Assembly: GCF_013112245.1 (NCBI RefSeq) | Contig: NZ_WVRN01000002.1 | Coordinates: forward strand, 558,001-622,000 | DNA length: 64,000 nucleotides | From: Ruegeria sp. HKCCD4315 | GTDB taxonomy: Bacteria; Pseudomonadota; Alphaproteobacteria; Rhodobacterales; Rhodobacteraceae | Reading direction: 5' to 3' | Shown here: positions 25,541-32,570 of the stretch, piece after piece | How the letters are laid out: each line of letters opens with the position of its first letter | Numbering within the stretch: the stretch's first letter is position 1 | Translations under genes and position numbers: made by a program | The notes under the pieces: generated by a model | What the model saw: only the letters and a program-made list of their open reading frames with translations | What the model was told of the DNA's origin: nothing | The model's database searches: none

Positions 25541-26243
25541 TCTGCACCAGAGCATCACCCTGCGCAAGGGCCGCGCGATAGCACCGTTTGAGGTCGACGA
25601 GGCGCAGTCGGGCGTGCTGAAGCTCGGCGGTGCCTTGAAGAAAGAGATGGGCGCGGAGCTTCGCGCGCGGCTGGTGCCGCGCAAAGGTCAGACGCGGATT
25701 GCGACACGGATCGGCAAGAATGCCCCGCCAGGTGTCCACAAAGCGACACTGGTTACGGAGAACGGTGAATATCCGGTCACGGTCGACGTTCCGGAACGCA
25801 AGAAACTGCGCCTTTCGCCCGCGTCGATCAGCCTAACCGGACGACCGGGAGAGCGGATCAACGCGCAGTTCACTATCTCTAACCGCGGCAATGTCGCATT
25901 GCCAGTTCCGACGGGCGGCGTCGGCGGGCTCTTTGCCTCCGACGGGCTAGCGGGTGCGTTTTCGGCGGCCTATGCCTCGGACGCGGAGGCACCACTTGAG
26001 GTCTTTGGCGAATTTATCCTCGGGCTGCGTCGATCCTATTTGGGCTTGATGCGGCTGAAGCTGACATCGAAGGACAAGGGAGATTTGGCGCCAGGTCAAA
26101 GCCGTGACCTTACAGCGGAATTTACCGTGCCCGAGCCGCTGAACCCGGCTACTCAGCTGGGCGCAGGACGGCGGTTTCATACCACGATTGTCATGTCACA
26201 CTTGCGCCTTGTGGCCCGATTGGCCCTGACCGCTCCGAAATAG
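25533..26243 (+). CDS. Unrecognised protein with Ig-like (NEW3/CARDB-like) domain (isoprenoid operon gene 2)
   Basis: 236 residues. Two beta-rich parts are visible. Residues 1-85 contain LVPRKGQTRIATRIGKNAPP and GVHKATLVTENGEYPVTVDV. From 88 the sequence reads LRLSPASISLTGRPGERINA then QFTISNRGNVALPVP, the pattern of bacterial Ig-like NEW3/CARDB domains (a loop of unstructured Gly/Ala residues, then APGQSRDLTAEFTVPEPLNP). No signal peptide or membrane segment is visible, so it probably stays in the cytoplasm. The ATG at 25533 lies inside the last codons of gene 1. Function unknown. Confidence 0.68.
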   Translation: MADLHQSITLRKGRAIAPFEVDEAQSGVLKLGGALKKEMGAELRARLVPRKGQTRIATRIGKNAPPGVHKATLVTENGEYPVTVDVPERKKLRLSPASISLTGRPGERINAQFTISNRGNVALPVPTGGVGGLFASDGLAGAFSAAYASDAEAPLEVFGEFILGLRRSYLGLMRLKLTSKDKGDLAPGQSRDLTAEFTVPEPLNPATQLGAGRRFHTTIVMSHLRLVARLALTAPK

Positions 26244-26258
26244 AAAGGGAGATCGCCA

Positions 26259-26888
26259 ATGAAAAAGAACAAAATGACGATGCGGGACATGCGCGAAAGT
26301 ATGGACACGATGTCGGATATGATGTTGCGGCAGATGGACCTGTCTGGCGAGTTGGTCGATAGCCTAGCGGATACCGCACGCCGGTTCCTCGCCTCTCTGT
26401 CATCCGGGCAGTCCTTGAACTGTTGCGACATACCTGAACCGTGCTGGATGCCGAAAGATCTGGGCGAATATCATTGCGAGCTCTGTGCGAGCAGCACCGG
26501 GGTGATCGAGATCCGGATCACCAACACCGATTTCCGCCCGCGCAACTTCACGCTTGCCGCAGCGGGTCCCGATGCAGGGCGCGTGAAACTGACCCCCAAC
26601 AGCTATAGCCTCGGCCCCAAGGAACGCCGAACCGTAAGAGCCGAGTTTGACACCAAGCTCGATGACGGCGTGCATTGCGCTGAGTTGGAAGCGCTGATCT
26701 GGGTGGTTGGCTGCAACAGCCATTACCTGCGCTGGACCGTCGAGGTCGGAAAGACCGAGCGCGCTTGCTGTCATCACGTGGAAGTTTTTGACCAGCCGGA
26801 CTACGAGCATCATTGGTATGACCATTTCTACTGCGTGCGACCCTGCTATGGGCGGTCGGTGCGGCCGGGTATAGGGATCAAAGGGTGA
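26259..26888 (+). CDS. Unrecognised Cys/His-rich protein with amphipathic N-terminus and Ig-like core (isoprenoid operon gene 3)
   Basis: 209 residues. An N-terminal Met-rich helix (MRDMRESMDTMSDMMLRQMD and on to ADTARRFLASL) looks phasin-like. It is followed by a Cys cluster (SLNCCDIPEPCW, YHCELCASS), then an Ig-like strand set (VIEIRITNTDFRPRNFTLAA, LGPKERRTVRAEFDTKLDDG). The tail is rich in His, Cys and Tyr (ACCHHVEVFDQPDYEHHWYD, HFYCVRPCYG) and could bind metal. No signal peptide. Ribosome binding site AAAGGGAG. No family recognised. Confidence 0.66.
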   Translation: MKKNKMTMRDMRESMDTMSDMMLRQMDLSGELVDSLADTARRFLASLSSGQSLNCCDIPEPCWMPKDLGEYHCELCASSTGVIEIRITNTDFRPRNFTLAAAGPDAGRVKLTPNSYSLGPKERRTVRAEFDTKLDDGVHCAELEALIWVVGCNSHYLRWTVEVGKTERACCHHVEVFDQPDYEHHWYDHFYCVRPCYGRSVRPGIGIKG

Positions 26889-26891
26889 CCT

Positions 26892-27395
26892 ATGTCGAAT
26901 TCGCAGATGAAAGATATTTTCAACCAGGCCATGCGCCTGAATATAAAGTATTATTCCGGTCTCTTTGACGTCACCAAGGATTACCTCGGCGCGCTGCGGG
27001 ATTTGGCCGAACAGGGCCTGGAGAAATCCCCGCCCGCTACCGTCGTACCAAGGCCTGCTGCGCCTGCGATCCAGCCACTGATCCTCGCGGCACCTGCTGG
27101 GAAACTGGCCGAGGCAAGTTTTGCGGTCACCAACAACACTGGGAAGGAGATGGCCGCAGATCCGGAGGTCTCGGAAAGCCTGCGCACGGCTGGTGTGATC
27201 GCCGAACCGGCGGGCCGGATGGTCGCGCATGGGGAGAACGTAGTATTTACGCTCAAGGGCAAACCCACGTCGAAGATGAAGCTAGACCAGGACATTCATG
27301 GCAGCGTCAGCGTGCGCCACTTTGGCGACCGTGAGATCCCGGTCGTGTTGCGGCGGTTGAAGGCGCCGGCCAAACCGAAGGGGAAACGGGCATGA
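26892..27395 (+). CDS. Unrecognised phasin-like/Ig-like protein with basic tail (isoprenoid operon gene 4)
   Basis: 167 residues in three parts. First, an amphipathic N-terminal helix (IFNQAMRLNIKYYSGLFDVT, KDYLGALRDLAEQGL) reminiscent of phasins. After a Pro/Ala linker comes a compact Ig-like domain (AEASFAVTNNTGKEMAADPE, HGENVVFTLKG, SVSVRHFGDREIPVVLRRL). Last is a short basic end (KAPAKPKGKRA). The architecture matches the protein encoded at 29307. It starts 3 bp after the previous stop and overlaps the methyltransferase start (ATGA). Confidence 0.66.
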   Translation: MSNSQMKDIFNQAMRLNIKYYSGLFDVTKDYLGALRDLAEQGLEKSPPATVVPRPAAPAIQPLILAAPAGKLAEASFAVTNNTGKEMAADPEVSESLRTAGVIAEPAGRMVAHGENVVFTLKGKPTSKMKLDQDIHGSVSVRHFGDREIPVVLRRLKAPAKPKGKRA

Positions 27396-28231
27396 GCGCG
27401 CCCGGCGGCATCCTGGCCGAAGGCGTGCTGGTGCAGGCCATGCATCTCTATTCCGCTTTGGTGATGCGGCCCTATGAACATGGGCGCAACGCAGGTCTAG
27501 TCGAGCGGACGACGATGGGCACCCTGCCTCAACCGCTTGATCGCAACGGCCTCGGCCCGCATTTTTCCCGGAAATACCCCAAGCCAGTGTTGCTCGGGCG
27601 CGCCACGGAGAACGACGCTCTCGTCTCTGAGTTCGACCGGATGGGCGAGATTTATGACGCCTACGTGCGGCCCTTTTCGACCCCGATCATGAATGCTGCT
27701 GTCGAGGAGCTCTCGGCCTGGATTAAGCCGGACTTTCGACTTCTCGACGCAGGCTGTGGCGCGGGACGCGAACTATGCCGCTTGTCGCGCATGGTGCCTG
27801 AGGGCGAAGCTGTGGGCATTGATCTGGCCGCAGGAATGGTCAACGCGGCCCATGCCTCGGCCCGCGCTAAAGCATTTGATAATACGTCGTTTTTCCAGTC
27901 TGATGTGGGCGATCTGCCCGAGGTTTTCACTGAGCAATTCGATCTCGTCTATTCCTGCCTTGCCCATCACCACTATCCCGACCCGCCTGCCGCCACGCGC
28001 GAGATTTTTCGCGCCCTTCGCCCGGGTGGCTACTACACAGTGATCGACGCAGGCCCTGAATGGTTCGTAAAACGCTCCTCCGGCCTCGCACTCTGGGCTG
28101 ATCCGGGCTGGATCGGGTTCCACACGCCCGAACAGTTCATGGCGCTGTTTGAGGCAGCAGGGTTTGAAAACACCGGTTGGATCGACCTTGTACCCGGCTT
28201 CGGCATCGCCTGCGCTCAGAGGCCCCTTTGA
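27392..28231 (+). CDS. Class I SAM-dependent methyltransferase (isoprenoid operon gene 5)
   Basis: 279 residues. Motif I LLDAGCGAGRELCRL at about 116-130, then VGIDLAAGMVNAAHASARAK, a VGDLPEVF acidic-loop region and YSCLAHHHYPDPPAATREIF with RALRPGGYYTVID: a UbiE/Methyltransf_11-type fold. The first 85 residues are an extra, partly helical segment. Position directly upstream of, and overlapping, the polyprenyl synthase suggests a prenyl-derived or quinone-like substrate (inference only). No membrane segment. Confidence 0.8.
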   Translation: MSAPGGILAEGVLVQAMHLYSALVMRPYEHGRNAGLVERTTMGTLPQPLDRNGLGPHFSRKYPKPVLLGRATENDALVSEFDRMGEIYDAYVRPFSTPIMNAAVEELSAWIKPDFRLLDAGCGAGRELCRLSRMVPEGEAVGIDLAAGMVNAAHASARAKAFDNTSFFQSDVGDLPEVFTEQFDLVYSCLAHHHYPDPPAATREIFRALRPGGYYTVIDAGPEWFVKRSSGLALWADPGWIGFHTPEQFMALFEAAGFENTGWIDLVPGFGIACAQRPL

Positions 28232-29295
28232 ACGAGAATACCTACGACCGGGCCCTTATTGAGCAGGCCCTCAACACCGCGCGGACCCGGACAGAGAAAG
28301 CGATGACCCGCTTTTTTAATGCCCGGCGCGAGACGGGGATGGATGTGCTCTACGATCAGATCAGCGACTATCCGTTTCGAGTGGGCAAAGGCCTGCGGCC
28401 CGCGCTGGTCTACGCTGCTTGTCAGGGCATGGGCGGAACCGAAGCGCAGGCAGAAAACACGGCGACGGCCATTGAGCTCTTTCACAACGGCGCTCTGGTG
28501 CATGACGATATCGAGGATATTTCGGACTTCCGGCGCGGGGATGAGACGCTCTTTCGCCGTCACGGGGTGCCGATTGCGATCAACACCGGGGACGCGACTT
28601 TTGTCTTCTGCCTCTCGCTTCTGCTCGACAATGTTGAACAGCTCGGTGTCCGAAAGGCGATGCGTATCTTGAAGGATTTCGAACGGCTTAGCCGCGAATC
28701 CGTCGAAGGCCAGGCCATAGAGCTCGATTGGATTCGAAACGCACGGTTTGACCTCGACAGCGAAGACTACTTGCGCATGGCCTATAAAAAGACCTGTTGG
28801 TATACCATGATCGCGCCTCTGCGCTTGGGCGTCGTCGCAGGCTCCGGTCCGTCGATGGTGGCCGATCTCGAAGAGGCGCTGATAGACGTGATGGAGTTGG
28901 GCTACCTCGCGGGCATCGGCTTTCAGGTGCAGGACGATCTGCTGAACCTCACCGCCGACGAGGTGCTCTATGGCAAGGAGATCAGCGGCGATCTTTACGA
29001 GGGCAAGCGCACGATCATGCTGCTGCATTTTCTACGCACCGCCCCCAAACGCCAACGCACCCGCGCGATCAAACTGTTGACGCAGCCGCGGCCCAAGAAG
29101 GAACCCGACGAAGTACGTTGGCTCCTGCAGGCGATGCATGAGGCCGGTTCCATCGACCACGGGCGCGACTTGGCGCAGGATTTCATCACCCGCGCGCTGA
29201 AATTCGAAGCGGAGGGGCTGCGTTTCATGCCCGAAACCCGCCACCGCCAATTCCTCCGCGAAGTGCTGAAATACGTGATTGCAAGACTGAAGTAA
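28228..29295 (+). CDS. Polyprenyl (isoprenyl) diphosphate synthase family protein (isoprenoid operon gene 6)
   Basis: 355 residues of the trans-prenyltransferase fold, condensing isopentenyl diphosphate onto allylic diphosphates. The first aspartate-rich motif is DDIED at 93-97 (LVHDDIEDISDFRRG). The second is QDDLLN (Asp236, Asp237, with Asn240 where Asp is usual). GKGLRPALV, the chain-binding Lys/Arg region, and GDLYEGKRTIMLLHFL are present. The start appears to be TTG at 28228, overlapping the methyltransferase stop (TTGA); in-frame ATG codons upstream lie deep in that gene. Chain length cannot be told reliably. The Asn in the second motif may alter metal binding. Confidence 0.87.
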   Translation: MNENTYDRALIEQALNTARTRTEKAMTRFFNARRETGMDVLYDQISDYPFRVGKGLRPALVYAACQGMGGTEAQAENTATAIELFHNGALVHDDIEDISDFRRGDETLFRRHGVPIAINTGDATFVFCLSLLLDNVEQLGVRKAMRILKDFERLSRESVEGQAIELDWIRNARFDLDSEDYLRMAYKKTCWYTMIAPLRLGVVAGSGPSMVADLEEALIDVMELGYLAGIGFQVQDDLLNLTADEVLYGKEISGDLYEGKRTIMLLHFLRTAPKRQRTRAIKLLTQPRPKKEPDEVRWLLQAMHEAGSIDHGRDLAQDFITRALKFEAEGLRFMPETRHRQFLREVLKYVIARLK

Positions 29296-29306
29296 GAGGG
29301 ACCGCC

Positions 29307-29894
29307 ATGTCACATGACCACGACCACGCAAGCACCCCATCGAGCCCTTTCGAGGAGCTGATAAAGCTGCAAAGCGCGTTTCAGCAGAGCCTGAGCCAGG
29401 CGACAATGCAGTATCTGCGGCAGCTGCAGGGCATCGTTGGGCCGGTCACTCCGGGCACCGTCGTGCATCAGGTGGATGGTGCAGGTGTCGCGCTCAAGCT
29501 GCGGCCCGGGGGTCAGGCGAACGCGAGCGTCAACGTCGAGAACCGGCAGCGCGTACACTCCATGGTCACGCCGATGATCACACCTTTGGTCTCCGATACC
29601 GGGGCCACGTGGTTTGCGCAGACCGCCTTCACACCTCCCACCGCGCTGCTGGCTACCGATGAGGTGCTGGACTTCGCGCTGGTACTGGAGGCACCGAAAG
29701 ACATGCCCCTCGGCGTCTATCGTGGCGCCGTGCTGATCTATGGCTGCAGCGATGGCGTCGTACCGCTGGAGGTGACCGTGGCCAAACAGGCAGCAAAGCG
29801 CAAAACAACGCCGGCTGCCGCCAAGTCAAAGACAGCAACCAAAAAGGCGTCCGCGCGTAAGACCGCCGCCCGCAAATCCACCAAAGCGTCCTGA
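29307..29894 (+). CDS. Phasin-like/Ig-like protein with histone-H1-like Lys/Ala tail (isoprenoid operon gene 7)
   Basis: 195 residues. His-rich start (MSHDHDHAS), an amphipathic helix (FEELIKLQSAFQQSLSQATM, QYLRQLQGIVG), an Ig-like beta domain (about 55-155; GQANASVNVENRQRVHSMVT, MPLGVYRGAVLIYGCSDGVV), then about 40 residues of Lys/Ala/Thr repeats (AKRKTTPAAAKSKTATKKAS). The tail resembles those of PhaF-type phasins and histone H1-like proteins, which bind DNA. The overall plan repeats that of gene 4. No signal peptide. Function unknown; a coat or tether protein is a guess. Confidence 0.66.
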   Translation: MSHDHDHASTPSSPFEELIKLQSAFQQSLSQATMQYLRQLQGIVGPVTPGTVVHQVDGAGVALKLRPGGQANASVNVENRQRVHSMVTPMITPLVSDTGATWFAQTAFTPPTALLATDEVLDFALVLEAPKDMPLGVYRGAVLIYGCSDGVVPLEVTVAKQAAKRKTTPAAAKSKTATKKASARKTAARKSTKAS

Positions 29895-29906
29895 GGAGAC
29901 CCGCCG

Positions 29907-30470
29907 ATGTCCAACAGTGCCAGCATCCGCCTGATAGACCCGCCGGAGGACTCAGGCCGCACCACGGCGAGCCTCTTCTCCTCGCTCGCGAGCCGGTTGA
30001 TTACCTTACACTATACCTCGGGCGTCAGTGTCATAGGATCGACGCTCGCCGGGCTCGCCGAAGCGGGCCGGGAAATCTCCAAGACTGCCGAAGGTGCCCG
30101 CATCCGCCGGGCGCTCGAAACCAGCGCCGTGAAGGATAACGGCGAGCTTTTGTGGAGCGCCCTGCGTGTCACCGGCTGGACCGAAGGCATGCCCGCAGCA
30201 CCCGTGCTCGACCACATCCGCAATGACCTAGCCCTACTTCTCGCTGACGATTTGGCCGAAACGATCGACAACGTCCCTGCCCCGTTGGAAAACAAGGTTT
30301 ACAAAAGCAAGACCGTGCCGCCGGCGATCACCTTTATCGACACGCTGATGGGCCTCTGGATTCACTCGCGCGAGATCGTGCAATCGGTCGAAGCGCTGGC
30401 CCGCAGCGCGCCGGAACGAGACGACATCGAACCTGGGGACGCGGTACACAGCGGCCCGATACTGCGGTGA
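29907..30470 (+). CDS. Unrecognised mainly helical protein (isoprenoid operon gene 8)
   Basis: 187 residues, predicted mostly helical and soluble. Segments such as SLFSSLASRLITLHYTSGVS, IGSTLAGLAEAGREISKTAE and FIDTLMGLWIHSREIVQSVE are amphipathic. No motif of a known enzyme family was found. The ribosome binding site is GAGGAG and the stop overlaps the next start (GTGA). Probably a structural partner of the other operon products, but this rests on position only. Confidence 0.6.
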   Translation: MSNSASIRLIDPPEDSGRTTASLFSSLASRLITLHYTSGVSVIGSTLAGLAEAGREISKTAEGARIRRALETSAVKDNGELLWSALRVTGWTEGMPAAPVLDHIRNDLALLLADDLAETIDNVPAPLENKVYKSKTVPPAITFIDTLMGLWIHSREIVQSVEALARSAPERDDIEPGDAVHSGPILR

Positions 30471-31465
30471 CAGCCTTCGACGCGCTCCGACCACCGGCCC
30501 TTAGCGATCCGACGGCGGCAGCTTATAAGGACTGGTTTCACCTCAACGTCTTTCTGCCTAACACGGGGCGCGTTGTGCTGATCAACCTGTCGCTGCATGG
30601 CCCCCCTTGGGACGCACGCGGGCGGGCCGTCGGCACGGCGCTGGCGAGCGGGACGGATGGCGATTGGATCGGTGGCATCGAAATCGCCTCATTCGCTGAA
30701 AGCGCGGTGGACACACAGGCCGTGTTTCTCAGCACGATCTCTATGGCCGTGACCCGTGATGGCAAAACGCTGCACGCGAAGGTCGCCCGCCCTGAAGACG
30801 GGTTCGAGGCAGATTTGATCGCGCGCCCGGTTCTTCCGGCCGGTGCGCTGGATCTCACCGCGCAGTTCGGCAGCGGGTGGATCGGGTGGAGCGCAGTGCC
30901 TGTTCTCTCGATCTCGGGAACTTTGATCCTCGATGGCAAAGCGGTCTCGCTGGAGAACGCGCGCGGCTATCACGACCACAATTGGGGCCGATGGTTCTGG
31001 GGCGAGGATGTTGCTTGGGAATGGGGCGCCTGGGTGCTGAGCGACGACATCACCGTGGTGGCGGCGCGTGGCACGGACAAGGCCCATTTCAACCACCAGC
31101 CTCCGCATGTGTTTCTGGTCCACGGCAGAAAGGTGCACGCGTTCCTGCCAAGTCAGATAAACCTGAGTTATGAGACCGTGCCGACCCGTGCGACAAGGCG
31201 GTTGCCCGGCGCGCTGGCAGCGATCCACCCGGATCGTCGCGCGCCAGATCTTCCGCGCAGGGTGACATTGCAGGCGGAAAGCCGCACTGCGAGGTTTGAA
31301 TTGCATTTCGAGGCGGAGACTGTGGCCCAACTGCTCTTGGCCGACCCAATGCGCCCCGGCTCCGGCTATATCAACGAGCTGGCAGGCCGTTGCCATCTTG
31401 TTGCCAGTCTCGACCGCGCCTTGTTGCGCGCTGAAGGTTGCGGGGTTTTCGAATATGTCGAGTGA
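30467..31465 (+). CDS. CrtC/AttH lipocalin-like protein (isoprenoid operon gene 9)
   Basis: 332 residues, GTG start overlapping the previous stop. The centre carries YHDHNWGRWFWGED (HDHNWG at 169-174) and WEWGAWVLSDDITVVAARG, the hallmark of carotenoid 1,2-hydratase CrtC and related AttH-like double-lipocalin proteins that act on hydrophobic terpenoids. The N-terminal half has FHLNVFLPNTGRVVLINLSL and GGIEIASFAE. No signal peptide, and no phytoene synthase or desaturase gene nearby, so a carotenoid role is not supported. A water-adding or isomerising step on the prenyl product, or lipid binding, is the likely role. Confidence 0.7.
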   Translation: MTAFDALRPPALSDPTAAAYKDWFHLNVFLPNTGRVVLINLSLHGPPWDARGRAVGTALASGTDGDWIGGIEIASFAESAVDTQAVFLSTISMAVTRDGKTLHAKVARPEDGFEADLIARPVLPAGALDLTAQFGSGWIGWSAVPVLSISGTLILDGKAVSLENARGYHDHNWGRWFWGEDVAWEWGAWVLSDDITVVAARGTDKAHFNHQPPHVFLVHGRKVHAFLPSQINLSYETVPTRATRRLPGALAAIHPDRRAPDLPRRVTLQAESRTARFELHFEAETVAQLLLADPMRPGSGYINELAGRCHLVASLDRALLRAEGCGVFEYVE

Positions 31466-31988
31466 GCCCCGCCACCTGCGCGACTGGATTGTCGCACTCT
31501 ACGCAGCGCTGGAGGAGGCCGAGCCGCATAGTGCGGCGGCCATTCGCAAGCTCGCGGGTGCGCAGCTGTCGCGCATGGTGTTGGACGCGGATCGTGTTAC
31601 CGTACGCTTTGTCGAGGACAGGCTGCAGGTCCGGAGGATACGGGCCAGCACCGCGCAGCTGAAAACCCCCAATGGCGCCACCAATCGCATCACGGTCACG
31701 GCGCTGCTGCAGGGGTATATGGAGATTTCAGAGGCCATCGCACAGGATCAAATCCGGCTGCGCGGCACCGCAGATGAGGTGATGGCAATCTGCGCAATCA
31801 TCGAGGTTCTGGTAGACGCCAGCACGCGGGTGCCCGCCCTTCAACGCTTAGCCGCTGCGTTTCTGCAGATAACCGGGCAGGAAACGGTCCGCGCCAGCCG
31901 GCGGGCGCGCGCGGCAGCAGCACGCGCCCAGGCCGAGAAAGAGCGTGCGCTCTTGCAGCGCGAAGGCCTGTTGCGGGCACCGAGGTGA
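31455..31988 (+). CDS. SCP2-like lipid-carrier protein with basic tail (isoprenoid operon gene 10)
   Basis: 177 residues, overlapping the preceding gene by 11 bp. The middle (about 30-135) follows the sterol-carrier protein 2 pattern: VTVRFVEDRLQVRRIRAS, VTALLQGYMEISEAIAQDQI, RLRGTADEVMAICAIIEVL. SCP2 folds bind lipids in a hydrophobic tunnel. The last 35 residues are Arg/Ala/Glu rich and helical (RASRRARAAAARAQAEKERA). A lipid-binding partner for the isoprenoid made by this operon is plausible. The SCP2 match is by pattern and not certain. Confidence 0.6.
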   Translation: MSSEPRHLRDWIVALYAALEEAEPHSAAAIRKLAGAQLSRMVLDADRVTVRFVEDRLQVRRIRASTAQLKTPNGATNRITVTALLQGYMEISEAIAQDQIRLRGTADEVMAICAIIEVLVDASTRVPALQRLAAAFLQITGQETVRASRRARAAAARAQAEKERALLQREGLLRAPR

Positions 31989-32145
31989 AGAAAACCGACC
32001 CAGGCCGGAAGCTCTGCGGACCATATCGACGGACCTAGTGATCGCCTCATGCTCGGCATTGAGATTGGTTGTCGGCACCTGCAGGATCGCAAAGAGTACG
32101 ACCGCCATGAATTGGGTGACCAGAACAACCTGCGCCCCGTTGACC

Positions 32146-32472
32146 TCAAAGATCGGGTTGAGACAGCTCGATACTGCGATTGTGAGCAGCTTGCGCAGTC
32201 TTTTGAATGAGCGGGAACATCCCGTTCTCACGTGACATCAACTCCTGCAGTCCCGCGTCTGTTGTCCCATTTGGGGACGTAACCTCATTTCGGAGGCTAG
32301 CAGGTGATAAGGAGCTGGATCGCAGAAGATCACCGCTCCCAGAGATCATTGTTCTTGCCAGTTTTGCTGCAACTTCTTGGGTCAAACCCAATTCTCTTCC
32401 TGCTTCTGTCAACGCTTCTGTCATCGCGAACACATAGGCCGGGCCGCTTCCAGAAATGGCTGTCAAGATCAT
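32146..32472 (-). pseudogene. proC: 3' fragment of pyrroline-5-carboxylate reductase
   Basis: About 108 residues matching only the C-terminal dimerisation domain of ProC: LTAISGSGPAYVFAMTEALT, AAKLARTMISGSGDLLR and NEVTSPNGTTDAGLQELM. The NADP-binding N-terminal half is absent; the sequence before 32472 does not continue it on any frame. A broken end here and the base-composition change suggest the right edge of an insertion or deletion next to the isoprenoid operon. Non-functional unless the missing half is elsewhere. The 157 bp between it and the operon hold no gene that I recognise. Confidence 0.8.
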
Positions 32473-32570
32473 TCAGATTTCAGATCATCTACCGACCATA
32501 TATTCCGTTAATTTAGTAGTTAAATGGTCTAGGCTTCCCATTGGATGAATCGGAATTTTAGGAGAAGAAC

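Noticed and set aside
28216..29028. 270-codon minus-strand frame across the polyprenyl synthase
   Set aside because: The opposite strand carries both aspartate-rich motifs in a complete enzyme; the minus frame has no ribosome binding site or family features.
30689..31396. 235-codon minus-strand frame across the CrtC-like gene
   Set aside because: Shadow of a GC-rich gene; the plus-strand product has a recognisable HNWG motif and overlaps its neighbours in operon style.
30467..31465. Carotenoid biosynthesis cluster, because of the CrtC-like protein
   Set aside because: No phytoene synthase, desaturase or other crt gene occurs in the window, so only the fold is claimed.
25106..31988. Encapsulin cargo locus, suggested by the polyprenyl synthase and multiple small proteins
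   Set aside because: No shell protein with the HK97-type fold pattern is present, and the small proteins are Ig-like or helical.
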